DNA from: Parcubacteria bacterium C7867-001
GTDB lineage: Bacteria; Patescibacteria; Paceibacteria; UBA9973; UBA2103
Assembly (NCBI GenBank): GCA_001189095.1
Contig: LFCK01000004.1
Location: 15,096 to 79,095 of the forward strand
Length of the DNA: 64,000 nt
Direction: 5' to 3'
Positions 1 through 7,160 of this stretch are shown in pieces. The notes below the pieces were generated by a model. That model saw only the letters and a program-made list of their open reading frames with translations. It made no database searches and was not told where the DNA came from. A program made the translations under genes and the position numbers. The stretch's first letter is position 1; each line of letters begins with the position of its first letter.

Positions 1-176
1 TCGTCGATGGTCAGGAAGCCGAGATCGCCCTTCTTCACGAACACTGATTCAACGATGTCCTGATAGGGGGCATAGATATCTGGAATCGATGCTGCGTCGC
101 CCTGAATGTAGGGCATCATGAGGCATCTAATTCCAGAAAATTGAGGGAACACTACTACTTGTCCAGTTGCGGTCAT
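1..176 (-). CDS. Hypothetical protein, 5' part only (runs off the left edge)
   Basis: Fifty-eight codons are visible, beginning MTATGQVVVFPQF; the rest lies beyond the window. The ATG at 176 is chosen because a full Shine-Dalgarno sequence, AAAGGAGG, lies 5 nt upstream of it. A TACTATAAA box further upstream (about 215-225) could be the promoter. I recognise no family. The strong ribosome site places it with the other SD-led, lineage-specific genes in this window rather than with the leaderless housekeeping genes. Confidence 0.6.
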   Translation of the reverse strand, partial: MTATGQVVVFPQFSGIRCLMMPYIQGDAASIPDIYAPYQDIVESVFVKKGDLGFLTID

Positions 177-251
177 TACCGCCTCCTTTAGTTTGAGTCC
201 GGGTGATTTATAGTACAAGTTCTACTATTTGTCGAATGCTTTTGGGGTAAG

Positions 252-809
252 TTATGTATGCTTCGAGGCGTCGTTAAGAAGATCGGCAAACTGCTTCTGC
301 ACCTTCTGGAGTTTCGGCGCGATGATCACTTGGCAGTATCCCTGATTCGCGTTGTTTGCGAAGTAGTCCTTATGGTAGTCCTCTGCGGTGTAGTAGTTGG
401 TGAGCGGTTCGACAGTGGTTACGATAGGGTCGCCGCCTGCTGCTGAAACTTGGAGCTCGGCGATGAATTCGTCGGCGTCGTGTTTCTGCTCATCGGTCGT
501 ATAGAAAATTACCGAGCGATATTGAGTCCCGACGTCATTGCCTTGTTGATTGAGTTGCGTCGCGTCATGGCTCCCAAAGAAAACGGTCATAAGATCGCGG
601 AAACGGATCTGAGAAGGATCGTATTCAACACGTGCGACTTCGACGTAGTCCGTGTTTCCATTCGCGACCTCAAGATAGGTCGGGTTCGGCTTTTCTCCAC
701 CCGCATAGCCCGGCTCAACCGCCCTCACGCCGCGCAGCATCTTGAACACTGCTTCCGTGCACCAGAAGCAACCCCCGCCAAATACTGCGATCTCAGTCTT
801 ATTTTCCAT
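252..809 (-). CDS. msrA: Peptide methionine sulfoxide reductase MsrA
   Basis: MsrA reduces methionine-S-sulfoxide in proteins in the cytoplasm. The active-site motif GGCFWC is present (nucleophile Cys14 when counted from MENK), and a likely resolving Cys159 lies in QGYC near the C-terminus. The length, 185 residues, is normal for a stand-alone MsrA. I chose ATG at 809; an in-frame TTG at 818 is the alternative. The start overlaps the end of msrB (which runs to 799), so the two should be translationally coupled and repair both sulfoxide stereoisomers from one transcript. Confidence 0.95.
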   Translation of the reverse strand: MENKTEIAVFGGGCFWCTEAVFKMLRGVRAVEPGYAGGEKPNPTYLEVANGNTDYVEVARVEYDPSQIRFRDLMTVFFGSHDATQLNQQGNDVGTQYRSVIFYTTDEQKHDADEFIAELQVSAAGGDPIVTTVEPLTNYYTAEDYHKDYFANNANQGYCQVIIAPKLQKVQKQFADLLNDASKHT

Positions 810-1218
810 CCTCTTCAAATCCTAAGCATACGGAATTGATGCAGTAATGCTTCTGGTCCTTTCCTTCTATGTGTTCGTCAAAGACGTGGCCTAAGTGGCT
901 GCCGCAGTGCTTACAGTAGACTTCCGTGCGGTGCATGCCGAGTGAATCGTCGGGGCGCAAGCCAATGTTTTCAGCGACCGCTGGGTCGGAGAAGGAGGGC
1001 CAACCCCGCAACCCCGCACCGCTTTTTTCGGAGTCGAGTTTATCCTTCGAGTTGAAAAGGGGATTGCCACATACTTTGCAGGTATACATGCCGGAAGCGG
1101 TGTGGTTGAGGAATTCACCGGAATATGGTGCTTCTGTCCCGCCCTCCCGTAGGACTTTATACTCCTCAGGAGTCAACTCCTGTTTGAGTTGCTCATCGCT
1201 TTTTTTCATCGGTTCCAT
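799..1218 (-). CDS. msrB: Peptide methionine-R-sulfoxide reductase MsrB
   Basis: MsrB reduces methionine-R-sulfoxide. Two zinc-binding pairs are visible (Cys47/Cys50 and Cys102/Cys105), together with the WPSF motif and catalytic Cys126 in HYCINS; the usual RYC.N arginine is replaced. At 139 residues it is a normal single-domain enzyme. It is the first gene of an msrB-msrA operon on the minus strand. A TATACT box at 1232-1227 ends 8 nt before the ATG with no SD sequence, so the message is probably leaderless. Confidence 0.95.
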   Translation of the reverse strand: MEPMKKSDEQLKQELTPEEYKVLREGGTEAPYSGEFLNHTASGMYTCKVCGNPLFNSKDKLDSEKSGAGLRGWPSFSDPAVAENIGLRPDDSLGMHRTEVYCKHCGSHLGHVFDEHIEGKDQKHYCINSVCLGFEEDGK

Positions 1219-1240
1219 ATAGAGGAAGTATACCCCGTCG

Positions 1241-1269
1241 TTGATTTCATTGGTTGGGAAGGGTAGTAT
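1241..1269 (+). promoter_or_regulatory. Promoter of the VKOR gene
   Basis: TTGATT at 1241-1246, a 17-bp spacer, TAGTAT at 1264-1269, then 8 nt to the ATG at 1278. The spacing predicts a transcript that begins at or next to the start codon. Confidence 0.6.
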
Positions 1270-1277
1270 GGGTTTCC

Positions 1278-1727
1278 ATGAAGAAAGGGGTTCTCATTGG
1301 GCTTTTCATTTTCCTTTGTTTGTTCGGGGTTGCCGACTCGTGGTACATCTACGCAAACGAAGAGAACCAGACCGCGCTCACCTGCGATATTACGGGGCTT
1401 GATGGCTGCAATGCTGTTGCACAGAGTCAGTATTCGCAGGTCTTGGGTATCCCACTCGCACTCTACGGTGTTCTATTCTATGGCCTCCTCTTTACGCTGG
1501 TCGCTTCTACCGCGTTTACGCACAAGCGCCTCGCGTATCGTTCGCTCTACTGGCTTACCGCGGGCGGGGCCGTAGCGTCCTTCGTGTTCATTCTCATACA
1601 GCTGCTCATCATCAAAGCCATCTGCATTTACTGCTTTGCCTCGGCGGGGGCCTCCTTCCTCCTTCTCGGCATCGCGTTTGTTCTCTATCGCCGGTACGCT
1701 CCTCCACCGCTTGCTGTGGTAGGATAG
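1278..1727 (+). CDS. Vitamin K epoxide reductase (VKOR) family protein
   Basis: Membrane thiol oxidoreductase. In bacteria this family reoxidises DsbA-like proteins and passes electrons to quinone. The 149-residue protein has four to five membrane segments, a loop cysteine pair (Cys36 and Cys44) and the catalytic CIYC motif (Cys116/Cys119). There is no fused thioredoxin domain and no DsbA gene in this window. I chose ATG 1278 over the upstream TTG at 1254 because a promoter -10 box ends 8 nt before it. The msr genes lie divergently next to it, so this corner concerns thiol and oxidative repair. Confidence 0.9.
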   Translation: MKKGVLIGLFIFLCLFGVADSWYIYANEENQTALTCDITGLDGCNAVAQSQYSQVLGIPLALYGVLFYGLLFTLVASTAFTHKRLAYRSLYWLTAGGAVASFVFILIQLLIIKAICIYCFASAGASFLLLGIAFVLYRRYAPPPLAVVG

Positions 1728-1733
1728 TTTCGT

Positions 1734-2882
1734 ATGAAGCTGCGGATTTTCCTCATCGCGGCCCTCGTCTTCCTCCTTCCGGATGTTTCTTTTGCTGCTA
1801 CCTTCCTCGGTAAGCAGACCGTACTTTTTGCCGACGCCTCTTCCACGAACGTGTATCTCACGGGTGGCGACGTCCGAATTGCGACCGCGACGCCTGCTGA
1901 TCTTTCGATTGCGGGTGGTACGTTGTCCATCTCGGCACCCGTTGGGGGCGACGCGCTTCTTTTCGGAGGTTCGATAGATGTTCAGCGTCCAGTGAAAGGG
2001 GACGTACGCGCCGTGGGCGGCAGTGTGGTTATCGAAGATACGGTTGGCGGGGATGTTGTTGCGCTTGGTGGGGCCATAACCGTTTCCGGACATCCAAAAG
2101 ACGCATTTCTCGCTGGTGGAACGGTAGCGCTTACTAATGGCGCGTCGGGTCCCGTGACTATTTATGGCGCTGGCGTCCTTCTCGCAGGAACATTCGAGGA
2201 TGACGTGCGTGTCACGGCAAGCGATCATATTACGCTTGCCGAAGGAACAATTATTAAAGGTTCGCTCGTGTATGACGCGCCGCAGCAGGCTGAAATTCCT
2301 GCGTCCGCGACTATCGGCAGCGTTGAATACACCGGTTCATCATCCTTTCTTCCAACGAACGCAGAAGCGAAGACTTTTGCGGTCGCCGGCGCGGGCGTCT
2401 TCCTTGTCGTAAGTGTTCTTTCGGCGATGCTTCTCTCGGGACTTGTTGCTGGACTCTTCCCAGACTTCACACAAACAGTTGCTCAGTTCGCGTTGCGCGG
2501 CTCGCTGCGCCGGTTCGTGCTTACGGCGCTCCTCGGATTTGCTGCTTTTGTCGCAACTCCCGTCTTTATTCTTCTGCTCCTCGCCTCGTTTGTTGGCATG
2601 GGTGTGGCGATGCTTGCCGGCGTGTTGTACCTCCTCCTCCTCACCCTTTCGTATGTATATGCAGCCGTTCTTGCGGGTAGCGCGCTTGCGCGTTCAGTAT
2701 GGAAACGGGAGACCGTGTTCTGGCGTGACGTCGTGCTCGGCATGCTCGTCCTGCAGCTCATCGGGCGGGTCCCCGGCATAGGACCGCTTATCGCGCTCGT
2801 ACTTTCTGCAGCTGCTGCGGGCACACTCCTTACGCTCGCGTTCCGCTTCGCCTTCAAGCGTGAAGGTCCAGAGGAGTTATAA
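1734..2882 (+). CDS. Secreted beta-helix (bactofilin-like) domain plus C-terminal membrane region
   Basis: This 382-residue protein has a signal peptide (about residues 1-21, ending SFA-A). It continues with a repetitive glycine/valine-rich region (about 40-200) whose pattern GGDV..VGG.. resembles the polymer-forming bactofilin beta-helix. About four hydrophobic segments (215-375) follow. The extracellular helix anchored to a membrane domain suggests an envelope or surface scaffold; the exact role is unknown. It follows the VKOR gene by 6 nt, but TAGGAT at 1720-1725, extended by TGG, ends 8 nt before the ATG and could give a separate leaderless message. Confidence 0.65.
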   Translation: MKLRIFLIAALVFLLPDVSFAATFLGKQTVLFADASSTNVYLTGGDVRIATATPADLSIAGGTLSISAPVGGDALLFGGSIDVQRPVKGDVRAVGGSVVIEDTVGGDVVALGGAITVSGHPKDAFLAGGTVALTNGASGPVTIYGAGVLLAGTFEDDVRVTASDHITLAEGTIIKGSLVYDAPQQAEIPASATIGSVEYTGSSSFLPTNAEAKTFAVAGAGVFLVVSVLSAMLLSGLVAGLFPDFTQTVAQFALRGSLRRFVLTALLGFAAFVATPVFILLLLASFVGMGVAMLAGVLYLLLLTLSYVYAAVLAGSALARSVWKRETVFWRDVVLGMLVLQLIGRVPGIGPLIALVLSAAAAGTLLTLAFRFAFKREGPEEL

Positions 2883-2945
2883 ACCTCGTGTTCGTTGACG
2901 CGTGTGCTTCTGTCCCTAAGAGTAAGGGCAGAAGGGAGACGTGAC

Positions 2946-3317
2946 ATGAAGAAAAAGAATGCGCTCGCCATTCCTAAATCAGTGAAGCTTCTCGATTTGT
3001 CGTACTACCTCGCGCGGGTGTATCGCGAACATGAGTCATGCGAAGATCCGATATTCATCGGTGAGCTCGGCATGCTTCTGTTCAGCAAGTTTCTCGGTCA
3101 GCACCCACCGTTCGACGGAACCTACCGCTCGCAAGCGTATGCGTTTCTCGAATATGTTGATGCCGGCATTCATGAGTGGCTTGAGAAGCACGACTTGTAT
3201 CCGATGTATCACGCGCTCGGCGACGCTCGCATCTACGCTGATATGCTGCGTAGCCTCGCGTATCAAATGCAGCTCGCCGCGCTTCCTGAGCAAAGGAAAA
3301 CTGCGTTCGTTGCATAA
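2946..3317 (+). CDS. Hypothetical protein, SD-led
   Basis: This 123-residue soluble protein has no family I recognise. The sequence is mostly helical, with aromatic-rich stretches such as LSYYLARVYREHESC. I chose ATG 2946 (MKKKNALAIP) because GGGAG lies just upstream; the longer frame back to 2895 has no ribosome site. A possible promoter, TTGACG-N16-TAAGAG, lies at 2895-2922, and a perfect terminator hairpin follows 3 nt after the stop. It is therefore a one-gene transcription unit. Confidence 0.7.
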   Translation: MKKKNALAIPKSVKLLDLSYYLARVYREHESCEDPIFIGELGMLLFSKFLGQHPPFDGTYRSQAYAFLEYVDAGIHEWLEKHDLYPMYHALGDARIYADMLRSLAYQMQLAALPEQRKTAFVA

Positions 3318-3320
3318 AAG

Positions 3321-3345
3321 ACCGCCTCGCCTCTGGCGAGGCGGT
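3321..3345 (+). terminator. Hairpin terminator after the gene at 2946
   Basis: Perfect 11-bp stem ACCGCCTCGCC / GGCGAGGCGGT with a TCT loop. It is followed by only a short T-rich stretch. Confidence 0.75.
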
Positions 3346-3364
3346 TATATGCTATCGTTCCCGC

Positions 3365-4036
3365 ATGAAATCGATGTCGACACCTGCAGAACGAAAGACT
3401 CGAGCAAAGAAGATGCTCGCGTACCTTAAGAAGGCGTATCCTGTTCCTAAAACCGAACTCAACTACACAACACCGATGCAAATGCTCGCATCCGTCATGC
3501 TCTCAGCGCAAACGACCGATAAGCAGGTGAACAAAGTAACGGCAACCCTTTGGAAGAAATATAAAACAGTGAAGGATTTTGCGAGCGCGAAGTACGCGAC
3601 CCTCGATAAGGAAATAAGCTCAGTCTCGTTCCATCGCAATAAGGCAAAAGCCATCATCGCAAGCGCGCAAAAGATCATCGATGATTTCGGTGGCAAGGTT
3701 CCGAAGACCGAGCCCGAGCTCGTGACGCTTCCCGGTGTCGCCTACAAAACTGCACATGTCGTTCTTGGGGAGCTCTACAACATCTGGGAAGGTATTCCGA
3801 CCGACACGCACGTAAAGCGCTTTGCGCTCAGGTTCGATCTGACAAAGCATACGGATCTTAAAAAAATCTCGAAGGATCTCGAAGCCCTCATACCAAAAAA
3901 GGATTGGCGGTACGTCAATAATGGTCTGGTTCTCTACGGTCGTTATGTGTGTCCGGCTCGGCCTCACGACTGCGCTATGCACCCGCTCACCAAGATCTGG
4001 CCAGAGGCCCAAAAGCGCTGGCCTCGCGCATCCTAA
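3365..4036 (+). CDS. nth: Endonuclease III-like DNA glycosylase
   Basis: HhH-GPD base-excision repair enzyme acting on oxidised pyrimidines. At 223 residues it has LSAQTTDKQVN (47-56), a helix-hairpin-helix with catalytic Lys128 (LPGVAYKTA) and catalytic Asp147 (PTDTHV). The C-terminal iron-sulfur site is degraded: Cys196 and Cys203 keep the usual spacing of the first two ligands, but the third and fourth cysteines are absent, so a [4Fe-4S] cluster is unlikely. A TGC-TATCGT box ends 6 nt before the ATG and there is no SD. An RNA gene and a second HhH glycosylase follow. Confidence 0.9.
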   Translation: MKSMSTPAERKTRAKKMLAYLKKAYPVPKTELNYTTPMQMLASVMLSAQTTDKQVNKVTATLWKKYKTVKDFASAKYATLDKEISSVSFHRNKAKAIIASAQKIIDDFGGKVPKTEPELVTLPGVAYKTAHVVLGELYNIWEGIPTDTHVKRFALRFDLTKHTDLKKISKDLEALIPKKDWRYVNNGLVLYGRYVCPARPHDCAMHPLTKIWPEAQKRWPRAS

Positions 4037-4040
4037 TTCG

Positions 4041-4068
4041 TTGACCCAAGGTGCTCGAGGTATACAAT
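4041..4068 (+). promoter_or_regulatory. Promoter of the structured RNA
   Basis: TTGACC (4041-4046), a 16-bp spacer, TACAAT (4063-4068). Transcription should start near 4075. No open reading frame with a ribosome site follows. Confidence 0.75.
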
Positions 4069-4074
4069 GTCCCT

Positions 4075-4290
4075 CAGACTCTGGCTACGTGGTATCCCGG
4101 CATTCCGGAGTGAGAAGGTCGGAGCGTGAAGGGAATCGGGAGCTCTTGCGAGCTCACGGCAGACCGCAGGCGGTTCAGCCACCATTGCCCCCGCCGACCA
4201 ATGCTAGCAATATGTTGGGCAGTATCACTCGCGCCAGAGTAGCGCCCCTCGTTTGGTTTCCGGCCGGAACCTGCGAGGGGCGTTTTGCTT
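4075..4290 (+). ncRNA. Structured non-coding RNA of unassigned family
   Basis: About 215 nt lie between a near-consensus promoter and an intrinsic terminator, with no credible gene. Nested long-range pairings are visible: ACTCTGGC 4078-4085 with GCCAGAGT 4233-4240, GAGTGA 4108-4113 with TCACTC 4225-4230, and GGTCGG 4117-4122 with CCGACC 4194-4199. There are also local hairpins (CCGG-CATT-CCGG, GAGCTC-TTGC-GAGCTC, ACCG-CAGG-CGGT). The 3' end is a GC-rich stem (GCGCCCCTCG 4242 / CGAGGGGCG 4274) followed by TTTTGCTT. I see neither the SRP signature GGAAG..AGCAGCC nor tmRNA features; a divergent 6S RNA remains possible. Confidence 0.7.
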
Positions 4291-4305
4291 TGCTAGGATA
4301 GACCG

Positions 4306-5115
4306 ATGACGATAGCGGCGTTCAGAAAAAGGGTACTCGATTTTCATGCGGCGCAGGGGAGGCACGCGCTTCCATGGCGCGAGAGCAACGATCCGTACCG
4401 CGTACTAGTCTCCGAGATCATGCTGCAGCAGACGCAGGTGGAACGCGTCATTCCGTTTTATAAGGCGTGGATAAAAAAGTTTCCAATCGTTCGCTCGCTC
4501 GCAAAAGCCCCGCTCGCGGATGTTCTCAAACTCTGGCAAGGACTTGGCTACAATCGTCGCGCTCGGCTTCTTCTCGAAACCGCAAAAGCGGTGGTTCGTG
4601 AAAACAAGGGAGTTTTTCCAAAGACACCGGAAGAGCTCGAAAAACTTCCCGGCATTGGCCCCTATACCGCCCGAGCTGTTGCGGCTTTTTCATATAATCA
4701 GGACGTGGTGTTCATCGAGACAAATATCCGTACGGCGGTGACACATCACTTTTTCCCGCATAAGAAGAAAGTAGAGGATAAAGAACTGATCGCGATTCTT
4801 GCGAAAGCGCTTCCGAAAGGAAAAAGCAGAGAATGGTACTCAGCGCTCATGGATTACGGTTCGTATCTGAAGCGAAGCGGCGTTCGTATTAATGCAAAAG
4901 CAAAGGGGTACACGAAGCAGCCGAAGTTTGAAGGCTCTCCGCGCCAAGCGCGTGGCGCTATTCTCAAAGCTCTCGTGAAGGGTCCGCAAGACGAGGCGTT
5001 TCTTATTGAACTTCTTGGTTCATCTCGCCGTGTGCAGATGTGCGCTCAGCTAGCAGTACTCACGAAAGAGGGAATGATAGAGCTCTCGCGAGGCAAATTC
5101 AGGCTTCCCAAATGA
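4306..5115 (+). CDS. mutY: MutY-like A/G-specific adenine glycosylase without Fe-S ligands
   Basis: HhH-GPD glycosylase, 269 residues. The N-terminal motif LPWR...SEIMLQQTQV carries the MutY catalytic Glu37, and the hairpin LPGIGPYTARAV has Tyr120 in place of the lyase Lys, so it should be a monofunctional glycosylase. The usual catalytic Asp position reads FIETN (Glu138). None of the four cluster cysteines is present, and the C-terminal 8-oxoG-recognition domain is reduced to about 55 residues. TGC-TAGGAT ends 6 nt before the ATG, so the message is probably leaderless. Confidence 0.8.
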   Translation: MTIAAFRKRVLDFHAAQGRHALPWRESNDPYRVLVSEIMLQQTQVERVIPFYKAWIKKFPIVRSLAKAPLADVLKLWQGLGYNRRARLLLETAKAVVRENKGVFPKTPEELEKLPGIGPYTARAVAAFSYNQDVVFIETNIRTAVTHHFFPHKKKVEDKELIAILAKALPKGKSREWYSALMDYGSYLKRSGVRINAKAKGYTKQPKFEGSPRQARGAILKALVKGPQDEAFLIELLGSSRRVQMCAQLAVLTKEGMIELSRGKFRLPK

Positions 5116-5147
5116 AAACGCGGCGCCAGAGGCGCCGCGTTTTCATT
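5111..5147. terminator. Bidirectional terminator between mutY and RNase J
   Basis: Perfect 17-bp inverted repeat with an AGA loop. An A-run on one side and a T-run on the other let it serve both converging genes. Confidence 0.9.
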
Positions 5148-5158
5148 TGCATGTAGTA

Positions 5159-7066
5159 CTAGACCCCGATCAGCACTGGAATGACCATCGGTGCTTTATT
5201 CGTTCGCGAGAAGAGGTAGCCCGCCATGGTGTCGGTGAGCTGGTTCTTCACATAGTCGAGGTCGACGGGGTTCATACCGCGAGTAGAATCCTCGACGGTC
5301 TTCTTGATGAGAAGGCGACCTTGATTGAGGAGATCCTGAGACTCACGCAGATACACGAAGCCGCGGGAAATAATGTCCGGTGACTTGCGGAGCTTGCCGG
5401 TCTTCAGGTTAATCGTGGCGATGATGACGAACATTCCGTCTTTCGCGAGCATCTGGCGATCGCGAATGACCACTTCCTGCATATCCCCGATAGCGAAGCC
5501 GTCGACAATAAGCGGAGAGTTCGGAACCTTTTCCTTGTGGATGGTAAGCGTCTCGCCGTCGATGATGTCGGCGACCGTGCCGTTCTCCGCGAGGATGATG
5601 TTTTCCTTCGGGAAGCCGGACTGCTCGACCGCCTTTGCGTGGCAGAAGGTCATCGAGTAGTAGCCGTAGGCTGGAAGGAAGAACTTCGCACCCACTTTCT
5701 TGTTTATCCAGACGAGCTCTCCTGTGTGGCCGTGGCCGCCCGAGTGAACATCGCTTGAGCGATAGTGAATGAGGGATACTTTGTTGTGATAGAGATTGTC
5801 CTTGAGTTTCTGGACGGAGATCTCGTTGCCCGGAATGACGGATGACGAGAGGACGACCGTATCGCGCTCGGTAAGCGTGATGTTCTTGTGCTGCTTGGTT
5901 GCGATGCGCATGAGCGCAGCAAACTCTTCACCCTGCGCGCCAGTAGCGAGCACAACAATCTTGTCAGGTGGGTAATCGCCAATTTCCTGAGCAGGGATGA
6001 TGGTGTCCTTAGCGAGCTTCACGAGCCCGAGCTTCTGCGCGATTTCAAGGTTTGTCTTTATCGAGCGTCCCTCGAGCACGAGCTTCTTTCCGTATTTCTC
6101 GGAAATCTCGATGATGCTCACCATGCGTTCGAACTGGGACGCGAAGGTGCCGATGATGAGGCGGCCCGAAACGGTCTTGATGATGCCTTCGAGCGTCTCA
6201 TTCACTTTCTTGTCGGGAATGGAGAATCCGTCCACTTCCGCACGCGTTGAATCGCCGATGAAGAGCAGGTTCTTCTGTTCGCCTATTTTCGACCAGCGCT
6301 TTTCTTCTTCGGGCACCGGAATGCCATCCACGTGCTCGAGCTTAAGGTCGCCGGTGATCACGATGTTGCCATAGGGCGTATCAATGAGAATGCCCATCGA
6401 GTCCGGAATCGAGTGCGTAACGGGGAAGAAGGTGCACTTGGTCGAACCAATGGTGTGTGTCTGCCAATCGTCGACGATGACGAGATTCGCTGCTGGCATC
6501 TCAGGATATTCTTCCTGACGTTTCTGGATCATGGTCGCCGAAAGCTGCTTCGTGTAGATCGGCGGATTGCCGAAACGATTCATGAGGAATGGGATACCGC
6601 CGATGTGGTCGAGGTGGCCGTGCGTGATGAATACGGCACGGACACGATCCGCGTTCTTCTCGAGGTATTTCGTATTCGGAAGGATGTAGTCGACGCCCGG
6701 AGAAGAATCTTCCGAGGTGAACTGGAAGCCGACGTCGGACACAAAGATGTCGTTGCCGACTTCAAACGCAAGCATGTTGCGGCCGACTTCTTCGACGCCG
6801 CCTAAAGGCACGACGCGAACGACGTTTGATTCGACTGGTGCAGGAATATAGTCTGCACCGCGTTTTACTGCGGGCGAGGGACCCATGTCGCGACGCATCG
6901 GGCCGCGCATCGAACGATCGCGTCCTCCGCGACCGCGACCTCCGCGCGCAGGTGGGCGTCCGCCGGCGCGATTGCCGCGGAAGCCACCTCCTCGGCGAGG
7001 GCCGTCTTTTTGTGGAGCGCCGTGCCCTCGGTTGTCAGGGGCGGGCGCTGGTGCTGGTGCTGTCAT
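5159..7066 (-). CDS. rnj: Ribonuclease J
   Basis: Metallo-beta-lactamase/beta-CASP ribonuclease with endo- and 5'-3' exonuclease activity in RNA decay and maturation. At 635 residues it has the metal motif HGHLDH (149-154), FIGDST, and the beta-CASP histidine region (SDVHSGGHG). The N-terminal 70 residues are an extra low-complexity tail rich in Ala-Pro and Arg-Gly, perhaps for RNA or ribosome contact. No 5' SD is evident. Upstream, TTGCAC-CTGAT-GTGCAA (7108-7124) is a perfect 6-bp inverted repeat that could be an operator. Confidence 0.95.
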   Translation of the reverse strand: MTAPAPAPAPDNRGHGAPQKDGPRRGGGFRGNRAGGRPPARGGRGRGGRDRSMRGPMRRDMGPSPAVKRGADYIPAPVESNVVRVVPLGGVEEVGRNMLAFEVGNDIFVSDVGFQFTSEDSSPGVDYILPNTKYLEKNADRVRAVFITHGHLDHIGGIPFLMNRFGNPPIYTKQLSATMIQKRQEEYPEMPAANLVIVDDWQTHTIGSTKCTFFPVTHSIPDSMGILIDTPYGNIVITGDLKLEHVDGIPVPEEEKRWSKIGEQKNLLFIGDSTRAEVDGFSIPDKKVNETLEGIIKTVSGRLIIGTFASQFERMVSIIEISEKYGKKLVLEGRSIKTNLEIAQKLGLVKLAKDTIIPAQEIGDYPPDKIVVLATGAQGEEFAALMRIATKQHKNITLTERDTVVLSSSVIPGNEISVQKLKDNLYHNKVSLIHYRSSDVHSGGHGHTGELVWINKKVGAKFFLPAYGYYSMTFCHAKAVEQSGFPKENIILAENGTVADIIDGETLTIHKEKVPNSPLIVDGFAIGDMQEVVIRDRQMLAKDGMFVIIATINLKTGKLRKSPDIISRGFVYLRESQDLLNQGRLLIKKTVEDSTRGMNPVDLDYVKNQLTDTMAGYLFSRTNKAPMVIPVLIGV

Positions 7067-7160
7067 ACTGATAGCTAGTTAATGTTCTCGTATAATTTTT
7101 TTGTCTGTTGCACCTGATGTGCAATTGATAGGGAACGGTTACTCGAAAGTATACCGCGCA

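Noticed and set aside
4075..4290. SRP RNA or tmRNA between nth and mutY
   Set aside because: The SRP core (GGAAG..AGCAGCC) and the tmRNA tRNA-like domain are both absent, so I left the RNA unassigned.
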